Below are positions 8,881-17,937 of a stretch of DNA of 21,400 nt, in pieces. Position numbers and translations under genes: made by a program. The notes below the pieces were generated by a model. The model searched no databases and was not told the DNA's origin. It saw nothing but the letters and a program-made list of their open reading frames with translations. Source of the stretch: Podochytrium sp. JEL0797 (Eukaryota > Chytridiomycota > Chytridiomycetes > Chytridiales > Chytriomycetaceae). Each line of letters starts with the position of its first letter. The first letter of the stretch is position 1. The DNA lies in the NCBI GenBank assembly GCA_027596195.1, contig JADGJG010000393.1:1-21400 (forward strand), given 5' to 3'.

Positions 8881-9333
8881 TGAAGAGAATAACAGGATTT
8901 GGTCATTCGATTAAAGGTTCTCACTACGTTTGGGATCATAATAAGAAAACATCTTCATCAAATTCAAAGGCAATTGTCAATCCGGGGCACCCTCTCAGAA
9001 ATTCACGGACCTGCGCTGACTTCATCCCCTGACGAGGGAATCAAGTGGATTGTTGCCTATTTGGGAGGTTGGAATGAGGTCTGGTGAAGCAAGCAAATCT
9101 CACACGCGTCATTTTCAAGGAGGAACGGCGGAATGGGGAAGAGATTGAGCATGAACGCGCGAGCGCGTGAAAGCACCAATCAATGAGATATTTGCTGCAT
9201 CGGGGTACATTGCAAAGAAATAAAGGATACGATTGTTATGGGTGACCTTAGGATTGTGCCGGTCGCGGCAGTGGGATTAAATAATATTGAAAAAGAAGCG
9301 AAATCATTCTTTAGTTGCGGAGCCGGACGAAGT
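8881..9333. other. Intergenic, no gene seen
   Basis: This lies between the LRR relic and the 3' end of the BRCT gene. A perfect palindrome acgcgc-ga-gcgcgt is at 9155-9168. A 62-codon frame at 8899-9087 has no recognisable features. No clear AATAAA for the minus-strand BRCT gene is visible. Confidence 0.5.
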
Positions 9334-12300
9334 CTAATCAATCAAATAATTGGACTCATCCAACTTCAACTCCTGATCCATCAATCCCGCCACAATCACC
9401 TCCACCGCATACAACGGCACCCCAAACCCACGCATCCTCCCACGACACGCCGCATCCTCTTCCAAACTCGACACAAGAATCACCTTGGACCGATCCACCT
9501 CCACATTCCCAGCCGGACTGAACCCACCTCCCTTGGCCGGACTTCCCTTCAACGGTTTCCCGACATGCGTAAACACACGAATGTCCCCGGCTTTGAGTTT
9601 GGATGTCGTGAGTGGTGGGATGAATTTGCCGCCTGCGTGTTCCACGAGGCGTTGGATGATTTCCCAGGAGGGTTCGCACTTGGGTGTCGCGTATACATTG
9701 TAGCCGTGGAGGAGTCCGTGGGAGGAGGTGCGCGAACGGCGGAGGGATTCGGCCAGGTTGAAGTCTTGGTGTTGGTGATCGTCTTTATCAATCAAGGGGC
9801 GAAAGTCGCTGGAATCTGTGTGAAAACGCGTCAGTGGGCAACCTGTTTGCAAATACCGAGACGAAATGGCTTACCTAACCAACGGCCTGCTTTCGCGCTC
9901 TTCTCGACCCACTCTCTTGTGACGATTTCTCGGCCCAGTGTGATGGCCGAGATAAACTTTTCGGTACGCACGATCTTGTTGGTCACAAAGTGAGTGCATG
10001 AATCGACGCTCGACACGTTGACTGCTTTCATTCCTTGAATCTCCTGCAAACCCAGAAAATATGAGTCTCTGACTCGGGCGAGGCTTTTGAACAAATCCAT
10101 ACCTTCCACAACGCGACCCCAAGCTTACTCGTACTCGCACAAACAATCTTGACGCTCGGATGCATCTCTGACACTTTTGCCTTCTTCGCAGCCACCTCCC
10201 CGCTCAAAGCCGCGTCACTCCCAGGACCCGTTGAACTCCGTCTTGCACGTTTCACAGCCGTCGATACGGGTTTCGCAGCCGAATGTACTTCCACAGAACC
10301 CACAGCCGCATCCTCTCCCACCACGACCGCGTCGCTTCCAATTCCAGCAGAACTTCTCCTCCCACGATTTCCCGTCACAGGTTTCGAAACCACACTCTCC
10401 TTCGCAACACTCTTCATGGACGCGGTGGTGGCGGTGGCACCACTCGTTGCACTCTTTGGAACCAACAAAGAACTCGCACCGCTGCTCGAACCCGCCATCT
10501 CCAACGCCTTGGATACGCTCTTGACGGCATCCCTTTCGCGCGTGGAGGATGAATCGCTTGGCGGATCTTCGTCAATAGCGAGAGCCAACACGGGTTTGTT
10601 GACAACGGGGGTCGATCGTTTCGATTTGTATGTGACGGAGGGGGATTTGTGGGCCGGGGAGTTCGTGGTGGTTGGGTTTGCTGGTTTCGGGGTCGGTTGC
10701 GCGGAGACTGCGGGGTTGACAGCGGGGTTGACAGCGGGACTTGTGAACGAGAGCTTTGGTTTGGAGGGTGCGGTGCGTTTGGGGGGTGGGAATGGGGAGG
10801 AGACGGGAGAGTCTGGGCGGTGTTGAATCGGGATTGGTTGCGGGTGGGGTGTTGGAGCAAGTTGCTTGCCTTGATGAGCGAGAGGGCGTGGATCGAGATG
10901 TTCTGGTTGTTGCGTCGACGGGCCAGCAGCTTCCTTGGGAGTCGTTTCAATCTCGTCGACATCCATTCGAAGGTTGGACTCGACAAACGATTCCCTGACA
11001 TGTGCCTCTCCCATTCCGACAAATGTGGCTTCTTCCGCGATACCATGCTCCTCCACCCCACCCCCATCCGCACTCATCACTCTCAACCCCTTCACCGCCC
11101 GTCTCACACTTTCCTCCACGCGTTTCGGCTCGACCCACGAGTCACCCACGAGCCGCGGGAGACAGACCGGGAAATACAAGAACTCATCGCGGCACGGGTT
11201 CACGAGTTTTTCTTGGCGGTAGCATTCCTCGAGCCAGAGGTGGTTGAGGACGGGGATGTCCCATTCTTTGGCGCGTTTTGTTTTCTCGCTGAATGGTCTG
11301 GAAATTGAATAGAAAATGAGTGGGGAGCTAAAGGATGCGAATAAAACAGTACGGTACCTCGCGCAAATCACATGCGTGTTTTCCGAAGTCATCGTTTTCG
11401 TGTATTCCCCACCCAACAGCGTGACCAACGTCTCGATATCATTCCTTCCTTGGCCGATATAATTGGTTGCGCAAATCTTGAGGTTGCCAAACTCGACAAC
11501 CGGAGTTGCGGGTGCAGGGTAATGCAGCAATTTGAGTTTGGGCGGCGTCAGAATCGTGGTGGCCAGACAGTCGGTCATGTATCGAGGAGTGGCGAGGATT
11601 TGGGTGGGAGAGCGTTCGGAATCGATATAGATTTGTCCGATGCGTTTCAGGAGGAGGACGATTGTGCAGGATGCGGAATACGCGGCAGTGATTTGACCGC
11701 CGTGTTGTTGGATCGATTGGAGCGCGGCAGCAGAAACGGAACCCTCGCATTCCGGTCCAATATAGATGAGCTGGCCTTTGAGGAAATTGCGGTTCTTTGG
11801 TTGGGCAGGGTCTGCCGAAACGAAAATTGGGAATTCAGTAATTGCGACTCGATGGTGCAACGTACCTTTTTCAAACACAACATTCCCACTGCCAAACATT
11901 CCGTTCGCCTCAATCGCCTTCAAGACCTTGGCCTCAGGCCAGCAGTACATGCGCTCGGCAACGCGTCGTTTGACTTTCATGCAATCGTCAAAATAATGAG
12001 GCAGAATGACTTTGAGGCCGTTTCCGCTCAAGCTCTGGTTCAGATTGTCAGCGAGTGAGGTGTACCGCTGTGGGAGACGCGACTGCTCGATGGCTTGGGT
12101 GTATTCCTTTGTTTGCGAGGTGAGGGCAATGAAATGGGTCGTGTCGATCGTGAGACTCGTTCGGTATTGGCCGCCGAATGCTACGACAGAGCCAAACAGA
12201 GCTGCACGATCATGGACGGAAATCTGTCCAACAGAGCATCAGTTTCGAATCAAAACAAAAAACATTCAAAAAACCCCACCTCCTCGCTGGCCGCCACCAC

Positions 12301-12680
12301 CACGCCAGAAAACAACATTTTTGGATCCGCAGAGTGGAATTGGATCCTTTTGGTGTTTGAGTTGGATGCAAAAAGCAATGCGAAACTCACTCGTCCTCCT
12401 TCTGCATGTTCACCAACACCTTCAGCCACGACAGACCCACTACAGGAATGCTTCGCTGCATGCATGCTTTATACTGCGGGAAGTCAATGTGGTTCGATAC
12501 GACCAGCGTGGCTTCGAGGGGATTCGAAGCTGAGGTGAAGTGGAGGTGCTTCAGGGCAAGCCGGGCCTGGAGGAGGAGTGAGCCATGATGCAATATAAGG
12601 AGTGTGCTTACGTGGTAGAGATCGTTGGAAGAGAGGAGATGATGCAGAAACACTCGCGGCTTGGATGCAGAAATCGTCAT
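9334..12680 (-). CDS. Six-BRCT DNA-damage scaffold protein, Rtt107/Brc1/PTIP family
   Basis: Eight exons on the minus strand join in frame to 989 aa: 12680-12612, 12566-12391, 12346-12280, 12223-11866, 11811-11358, 11297-10103, 10043-9875, 9815-9334. BRCT-like domains lie at about 8-75, 90-190, 228-315, 325-415, 760-835 and 860-985, in the 4+2 arrangement of fungal Rtt107/Brc1. Recognisable parts include VVGLSWLKVL, LPHYFDDCMK, PVLNHLWLEECY, REIVTREWVEKSAKAGRWL and VPLYAVEVIVAGL. The linker (about 420-750) is Pro/Ser-rich and carries basic NLS-like stretches (KRARRSS, KKAKVS). In the family, the C-terminal BRCT pair binds phosphorylated histone H2A at damaged replication forks; the CASTSK and TNKIVRTEK segments sit where phosphate-contacting residues are expected. 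The start MTISASKP was chosen because it directly precedes BRCT1. Confidence 0.88.
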
Positions 12681-12738
12681 GCGTTGATTTTTGTATTTCT
12701 CGCAAAACACCAACAAAACACCTCCACTCCAAAACACC
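12681..12738. promoter_or_regulatory. 58-bp head-to-head intergenic interval
   Basis: This separates the proposed start of the BRCT gene (minus) from the start of the LRR pseudogene (plus). It is rich in A and C (caaaacacc repeats) with no clear TATA box. If the starts are right, the two genes share or have shared a promoter, or the LRR copy was placed there after the BRCT gene promoter existed. Confidence 0.4.
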
Positions 12739-14044
12739 ATGGATTCGCCATCGAGTGCGGATATCATCGCTCTCTTGACTCAAATCGCTTCCAATCAGGA
12801 GAGGATGGAGTTGCAAGCCAACCTTCGCCTCGATGCCTTCGAATCTTCCTTGTCCCAACACTCGCATCAGACATCCCTCACTCTCCGCCAACTCTCCCTC
12901 CAACTCCTGTAACTGCAGAACCCCAGCAAGAAGTTTTACACTCGCTCTAGTGTTCTTCCTTCGGAGGTTTCTCGTTTGATCCTGGCCTGGATCCACCCCA
13001 AGCAAGTCTGAAAGCTTCGAGGACTCCCTCGCTCCTTCCGTGCTTGTATCGAATCCCTGTCTTTCGCATCGCTCAACATCTGCCGCTTTCTGCCACTTCC
13101 CGACGCCGCCATCACCAAGTCCCTCAAACCATCGGAACACGACCTCACGTACCTCAACAAATCCCCCTCTTGCTACCAATCCTCGTTCTTTCGAAGCCAA
13201 TGGAAGCACCTCAAAAAGATCTGTTGGGGAGCCTCGGAAGAAGGGGGAAGTGCAAGCAATTGAAATCCCGCATCTTCCTGCTTTCCGGCTGTCCATTCTA
13301 GTCGTTGAAATGAAACATGTGATCCACTTGGCACTCGTGTGGTGCAATCTTGACGGACCGATTCCCTTCGAAATTGGAAACCTCGAGTGCATTCAAGTGT
13401 TGCAGTTGTGCATAACCTCCTCAACGGCCCTATTCCCTCGTCCATCTCCAATCTCAAACAGTTGAAGGTGTTGTCTTTGCATCACAATATGCTGTCGGGC
13501 CCGATTCCCACTGAGTTGGGCGAACTCTCCAACCTGACGTCCCTGTTGCTGTCTGACAACAAACTGTCGGGTACACTGCCATCATCTCTGGGCAATCTCG
13601 CTAATCTTGAAGAGATGTACCTTGGCTTTTGTTCCAATTTCGCGCGAATGGGGCACTCTCACGAGTTTACAAACCTTGGACCTCGAAGAAAACAAGGCGT
13701 TGACTGGTTAGATTCCGCAGCAACTTGGAAATCTCTCCAACCTGGAAGTGCTAGATCTGAACTGCTGCAGTTTCTCTGGAGGTGTTCCGCGCGAGCTTGG
13801 TCGACTTGAGAAACTGGTTGAATTGGACTTGCAAGGGAACCCGTTATTGTCTTGCGAGATACCCGCAGAGTTGGCTGCATTGGAGAATTTGGAGTATGTG
13901 GATGTGCGTGGATGTCCTGGTGTCTCGTGTTCAGTGAAATTTCGAGAAGGTGTGTTGATGGAGGGCCCAATTCCGGAGGAATCGGAAGATGAGTCGGATT
14001 CGGAAGATGGCAGTGAATCTGATGAAGAGAGTGATTTGGAATGA
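12739..14044 (+). pseudogene. F-box-like/leucine-rich-repeat protein, disrupted by stops and frameshifts
   Basis: From ATG 12739 the frame encodes a coiled N-terminus (MDSPSSADIIALLTQIASN), then an F-box-like segment (VLPSEVSRLILAWIHPKQV, then KLRGLPRSFRACIES). Next come LRRs such as LDGPIPFEIGNLE, LSGPIPTELGELSNL, LSGTLPSSLGNLANLEEMYL and FSGGVPRELGRLEKLVELDL, and an acidic tail ending ESDEESDLE. It is broken by in-frame stops at 12910 (TAA), 13009 (TGA, where family members carry Trp) and 13709 (TAG, within LTG-x-IPQQLGNL). Frame changes fall near 13260, 13410 and 13630. No splice sites remove all of these. The long open pieces indicate recent decay, or several sequencing errors. Intact relatives would act as LRR recognition or ubiquitin-ligase adaptor proteins, which is a family-level inference. 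Confidence 0.8.
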
Positions 14045-14053
14045 AGTTAAACA

Positions 14054-14059
14054 AATAAA
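14054..14059 (+). terminator. AATAAA signal downstream of the LRR pseudogene
   Basis: The hexamer lies 10 nt after the pseudogene's TGA, consistent with a formerly complete 3' end. Confidence 0.5.
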
Positions 14060-14355
14060 TCAACGCCCAAAGCTGAATCGTTGGAGAGTTTCGAGTGGGT
14101 GATTCGGTTTTGTTTCGCAGTGGGTATAGTGCAATGAGCTGGCTTGAAATGGGATGATTTTTGAGTGGGTTTCCGAGTGCGAGGAAAAAGTGGTTGGATT
14201 AGAAGATAGAAAGTTGCGCAAGAAGGAGGAATGCGCGCGAAGGACGAGAGCGCGCTCACACGCGAGAGGTGCGCATCAAGAAAATCAATGACCAAAATCA
14301 GACGACACGCAACGACGGGAAAAATGAATGGTCGGGGAGGGGTTCACACTCTTGT
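14060..14355. other. Intergenic between converging LRR pseudogene and UBL gene
   Basis: No gene is supported. The stretch contains the 18-mer caagaaggaggaatgcgc at 14219-14236, which recurs exactly at 14567-14584 inside intron 2 of the adjacent gene, followed in both cases by GC-rich sequence. Confidence 0.55.
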
Positions 14356-14361
14356 TTTATT
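14356..14361 (-). terminator. AATAAA signal of the UBL gene
   Basis: TTTATT on the plus strand reads AATAAA on the minus strand, 44 nt beyond the UBL stop codon. Confidence 0.6.
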
Positions 14362-14405
14362 GCTCATTTCGATTTCGATTCCATTCTTTGTGGATTCCGG
14401 TTCAA

Positions 14406-15499
14406 CTACTTTCTGGCATGAGCCTTGACGGCGGCGGCGGCGTCCTTGTCCGTCAACAAACCCGCGAAACCAACGATAAACGAGTTCATGACCTTTGAAT
14501 GCACAAAAAAAGCAGTGTGAGAAAGGGATGTGGGAAAAGAAAGTTGGATGGGATAAGTAAGTGAGACAAGAAGGAGGAATGCGCTCGCTCGCTTTCGCTT
14601 TCGGGACAAGACTGAGGAATGCACTACGCGCTCTACGAGCGCCGCTCCGCGCTGCGCGAGTGCGCCTGCTCGCTTTCGTTCACGCCCCATCCCCGCCCAC
14701 TCTCGCGGCTCGCTCGTTACGGTTAAGGTTGGATTCGGATTCGGATTCGGAATCGGGATCGATGGGCTAGATTCGCTCGGCCTCTTAAAAGACAAGTACC
14801 TTGTTGGCATGCTCCCTGTTTCCGCCAAACTGGGCCAGGACAGACTTGTCCATGTTGTTCCAAAAGAGGGAATTGGCGCCAATCTTTGCGGCGTGTTCGT
14901 CAAAGGCGTCCTTGTGTTTGGCGTCGCCCTGCTTTTCCGTGTTTGCGGCAATCATGTAGTGGACCACGGCGCCGGAGGCGATGGCAAAGTCGGCGACGGT
15001 TTTGCCTTGGCCTGCGATGGATTTGCCCTTGTAGACGAGGCGCAGGGCGTGCTGGTCGACAGCGATGCCAGCGGCGACGAGGGCCTAGTCGTTGTTATAG
15101 GAAGTGTAGTAGGAGGGAGTGTGTAGTAAGATAGGGAGTGTGTAGTAGGAGGGAGTGTAGTAGGAGAGAGTGAGCAACAAGTAAACAAGTGATCATCAAG
15201 TAGGCACCTACCCTCGCAGCCTTCAGCTTCAGCACATCGATCGAGTCAAACGGCGACACTCCGCCCACTGCGACTGGCGCAAAGCCGCCCTTGACTGCCT
15301 TGACTGTGATGCCAAAGGTTTCTGTTTCTTTGTCGTCGTCGCCCGCCGTTTTGAGCGCAAACGGCCGCGACGCCGCGGGCAGCGACTCGCACTCGTCGCT
15401 CACTTCAGCGACGTCAAAGGCGTGGCGCACGGGTCGCTTGCTGAGTCCGAGGAGGCACGATGTGAGGAAGGAGAGTTCTTGGTCCGTGGTTTTGCCCAT
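14406..15499 (-). CDS. Ubiquitin-like-domain protein, 219 aa
   Basis: Three exons (15499-15212, 15084-14800, 14492-14406) join in phase 0. Residues about 62-141 look like a beta-grasp ubiquitin-like domain: FGITVKAVKGGF, then a helix DVLKLKAARALVAAGIAVD, then ALRLVYKGKSIAGQGKTVADF and VVHYMI. That order matches UBL proteins in which a hydrophobic patch follows LVYKGK. A helical C-terminus follows (LFWNNMDKSVLAQFGG, then VMNSFIVGFAGLLTDKDAAA). There is no C-terminal Gly-Gly, so conjugation is unlikely; a proteasome- or chaperone-linked role is only inferred. The first intron (127 nt) holds a short minisatellite and the second is long (307 nt). An upstream in-frame ATG at 15547 would add 16 basic residues; the start MGKTTDQEL has the better context. 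AT-rich, TATA-like sequence lies near 15562-15577. Confidence 0.78.
14731..14760. repeat. GGATTC hexamer repeat in UBL intron 2
   Basis: Three exact GGATTC units and two degenerate ones (GGAATC, GGGATC) in a row, inside the 307-nt intron. This is a small microsatellite. Confidence 0.75.
15100..15167. repeat. Minisatellite in UBL intron 1
   Basis: About four units of 15-19 nt on the plus strand, with consensus gggagtgtgtagtagga. Length variation between units suggests slippage. On the transcribed strand the units are pyrimidine-rich (tcctactacac) and lead to the acceptor. Confidence 0.8.
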
Positions 15500-15561
15500 T
15501 TGTTTTTTTGCTGCCCTTTTTCGAGATCCGCCTGGCACTTCTGACACTTCGCTTGTGCATA

Positions 15562-15577
15562 CAATTTAATATTATAT
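15562..15577 (-). promoter_or_regulatory. AT-rich TATA-like element upstream of the UBL gene
   Basis: On the minus strand the sequence reads as an AT-rich block containing TATAATATT about 65 nt upstream of the proposed start. This is positional evidence only. Confidence 0.35.
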
Positions 15578-15638
15578 GCTTCGCATTCACAATCTATATA
15601 TTATACTGTGTTTTATTATTCTCTTTGAGAACCAGCAT

Positions 15639-15878
15639 TACATTCCCCATTCTTGGCCACTCCACGCATCCACCAACCCAAACCAAAGCTGCCCTCCATT
15701 ATCCCAGAGAGAGAGATTGAGAGAGAGATTGTAGGGGGAGAGGTACTCGCATTTCGATGGCATCGGGCAACCAACTCCTGAAGGAGAGTTAATTCATTCT
15801 GAGAGGTGATTTCTTTGAGCTTGGATGTTGGCCGTATACACTCCCCATCCCCCGGCACCCCACACATCCATCAACCAC
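15639..15878. repeat. Pair of diverged 42-nt direct repeats, 198 bp apart
   Basis: 15639-15680 and 15837-15878 align without gaps at about 31 of 42 positions. Because 198 is a multiple of three, both fall in the same minus-strand frame and read similarly (RGVAKNGEC and CGVPGDGEC). A GA-rich microsatellite lies between them around 15706-15731. This could be a relic of a coding repeat; no intact gene is visible. Confidence 0.45.
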
Positions 15879-16115
15879 ATCCTGCTGCCTCGCGCACGTT
15901 CGGTGACTTGAACAGCTGATGAGACCGTTTCTTACACCTCCATTATTTTACACCCCCCTCCCTTTCTTTGGATATTAAAATCAAAATCAATATTGGGGTT
16001 TCTTGAGCCGCTCGAGGCGCTCAACTAATGCCGTCATTTCAAGGGGGTGCCAAAATTCGACGTTCCGCACCCCATCCCGCTTTCCCTCTCCCACCTTGCC
16101 AAAAGCCTAAAATTA

Positions 16116-16189
16116 CGCTTGATACAGGGATCGAACCTGTGACCTTGAGGTTAACAGCCCCACGCTACTACCAGCTGAGCCAATCAAGC
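16116..16189 (-). tRNA. tRNA-Asn (anticodon GTT)
   Basis: The minus strand folds as a tRNA. The acceptor stem GCTTGAT pairs with ATCAAGC with discriminator G. The anticodon stem TGGGG/CCTCA (one G-T pair) encloses loop CTGTTAA with anticodon GTT, and the T arm ACAGG-TTCGATC-CCTGT is intact. Internal A-box (TGGCTCAGCTGG) and B-box (GGTTCGATCCC) promoters are present. There is no intron and no encoded CCA. The D arm reads GCTCAGCTGGTAGTAGC, one base longer than the usual GGTAGAGC form, leaving a C-T mismatch or a bulge. A short T-run (AATTTTAGGCTTTT) lies downstream. Confidence 0.9.
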
Positions 16190-16598
16190 GATGCTTTGTT
16201 GTGAGCGTAATTTTAATTTGTGAAAGCATGCACTTCCAAACGCACCGACTCCGTCTCATTATTACAAACAAGCATTATATCTGAGGATGCGCTGTGCCAC
16301 GACGAGGAGGGTTTGCTTGTGGAATTGAAAACTGTTTGTATGTGCGTTGACCACAGGCATTCATATGAGTCCTGCTTGATCATGTCATGGTTTCTTGTGC
16401 CAAATGGGTGCTAGGAAATTGGATATGCGGGTTTCATGCAGGCAGGGAATTCGAGCAGGGAGAGTTTCAAACCCCCCCCCCCCCCCCCAACACACACACA
16501 CACACACACAGATTGTCTTGTTTGGAACGATATGCCGCAAAAGGTTCCGGCTGAGGCAGCAGATGGGGCAAGTGAATCAATGCGGCCTTCAGCGAATC
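16190..16598. other. Intergenic between tRNA and TLDc gene
   Basis: No gene is supported. The plus-strand open frames here have no protein-like features. A poly-C/CA microsatellite occupies 16472-16510. Confidence 0.5.
16472..16510. repeat. Compound microsatellite C17 plus (CA)10
   Basis: Seventeen cytosines (16472-16488), AA, then ten CA units (16491-16510). This is the second very long C homopolymer in the window. Confidence 0.9.
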
Positions 16599-16604
16599 TT
16601 TATT
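16599..16604 (-). terminator. AATAAA signal of the TLDc gene
   Basis: TTTATT on plus, AATAAA on minus, 38 nt beyond the TLDc stop codon. Confidence 0.6.
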
Positions 16605-16642
16605 AATTCAAAAAGCAAAAAACGCGTTTTTCAAACTTTTCC

Positions 16643-17335
16643 TCAGTGCAACTGAAACACCTCAAACTCAACCACCTCCGCAATCGCGCAAAGGTCCTTC
16701 TCCTTTACCGTCTCAACACCCAGAAACTCGGATCTCGAAAGTTGCATCGAATACGCCGACCCTTTCCACCCCAACCACGATCGACACTCCTTCCCACCCA
16801 CCACTAAATCCATCGCTCCCATCACACACCCAAAGTGTGAGCTGAACATGACGCCGTTTTCTGGTTTCAAACACGGGTGAAGGATGTATTCGATTTTTCC
16901 GGTCGCTTTGCATCGTTCGCGGCTGAATAGCAAGGATTCCGACCCGGGTATCATTTTGGCTGGGCGTGGTTCTGGGTCAGTCCACACCGCGTCGGAGTAC
17001 CCGCCAATGATTTTGGATCCCTTCAGTTTAACGAGAAGCATCGTGTTTCCTTTCCCTTCAAGCGCGGCAAGAAAGTGGACACTGTTGAACCCGGATTCAG
17101 ATGCGCGGAAGAGGAGCGTTGCGTTGTCGGGGTCGATGCTGACGCCTTGGATGTGGTGTTCGAGTTTCGTCAAGAGGATTTGGAGGTCCAAGGCGGCGAG
17201 GATTGCGGACTTTCGATCACGTTTCCAGGGGGGTAAGGGGGGAGCTAGCGAAGGTTGGACTGGGTTCTGAAGCTGTCGCTTTAACATGTTCTGGAGTGAG
17301 GAGGGGTGGGCGATGGTGGATGCAGGTTTGCTCAT
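16643..17335 (-). CDS. TLDc-domain protein, 230 aa
   Basis: A single-exon gene on the minus strand. Residues about 70-229 match the TLDc pattern in order: LLFRASESGFNSVHFLAAL, then LVKLKGSKIIGGYSDAVW, then a Ser/Phe-rich loop, HFGCVMGAMDLVVGG, and the terminal EVVEFEVFQL strand. Known TLDc proteins (OXR1, NCOA7, TBC1D24, yeast Rtc5/Oxr1) act in oxidative-stress protection and V-ATPase regulation; by analogy this one may bind the vacuolar ATPase, which is inference. About 65 N-terminal residues are helical and basic (MLKRQLQ, PPWKRDRKSAILAALDLQIL). The start MSKPAST was chosen because it is the first Met close to the folded part. An upstream in-frame Met extends the ORF by 99 poorly structured residues and was not used. 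Confidence 0.8.
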   Translation of the reverse strand: MSKPASTIAHPSSLQNMLKRQLQNPVQPSLAPPLPPWKRDRKSAILAALDLQILLTKLEHHIQGVSIDPDNATLLFRASESGFNSVHFLAALEGKGNTMLLVKLKGSKIIGGYSDAVWTDPEPRPAKMIPGSESLLFSRERCKATGKIEYILHPCLKPENGVMFSSHFGCVMGAMDLVVGGKECRSWLGWKGSAYSMQLSRSEFLGVETVKEKDLCAIAEVVEFEVFQLH

Positions 17336-17937
17336 CGGTACGGATGGGATTGCGTGTGGCGCGGGGAGGGTGGCTGAAAGAAGGGATGCGTGGATCGGAA
17401 TGTGCCTTAGGAACCTGCTAAGGCCTATTAGGGGACAAGCTGGCTGGCGCAGTGTTTGGCAGTGGGGACGGGTGATTCGTTGGTGGCGGAGAAGATGTCC
17501 GATGCTTGGCGGATTGTTTTGATGGTGTGTTTTGGCCGCTCGTCCGAAGAAACCCACTGCCGGTTGCAAAAAGGCAATCTTCCATATAAGATTTCCGCCA
17601 GAGATATATTTATTTATTTTATGCAAATACATTTTTTGGGCATCTGCATCGAAAACAGTCCCACCACAAGCCCATCCACCTTTGCTAACGACATTGGATT
17701 TTTGAGAGGTCCTCAGGTCACTTCTTGTTTACGCACACTGCTATTTTACTGAAAGAAGGTCGACTGCGCTTCATACCCCTGTCATGTTTTGTATGTTTAG
17801 TCACTTGAATACCTTTGTGTTCAATGGATGTGATTCCCGCTTGTTTCATCAAATTCCCGCTTTGTTGATAACATTGCCAAAGAAGATGGATATCCTGATT
17901 TTTGACAGCTGCTGTCAAAAAAAAAACTCCCCAAACA
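17336..17937. other. Divergent promoter region between TLDc gene and secreted-protein gene
   Basis: About 600 bp with no supported gene. It must hold the promoters of the minus-strand TLDc gene and the plus-strand secreted protein. AT-rich blocks occur near 17590-17630. An A-rich run immediately precedes the secreted protein's start codon. Confidence 0.5.

Noticed and set aside
9238..9993. 251-codon plus-strand ORF
   Set aside because: Antisense to the last exons of the BRCT gene, whose reading phase is confirmed by splice joins and BRCT motifs.
10149..10826. 225-codon plus-strand ORF of acidic/hydrophobic composition
   Set aside because: Antisense of the BRCT protein's Ser/Pro linker.
13040..13465. 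Separate 141-codon gene
   Set aside because: Its second half is LRR sequence continuous with the pseudogene in a shifted frame; the first half is a frame shadow.
14731..14760. Telomere-like repeat
   Set aside because: GGATTC is not the fungal telomere unit TTAGGG; it is short and intronic.
15100..15167. CRISPR-like array
   Set aside because: Units are only 15-19 nt with no spacers, and lie inside a fungal intron; this is a minisatellite.
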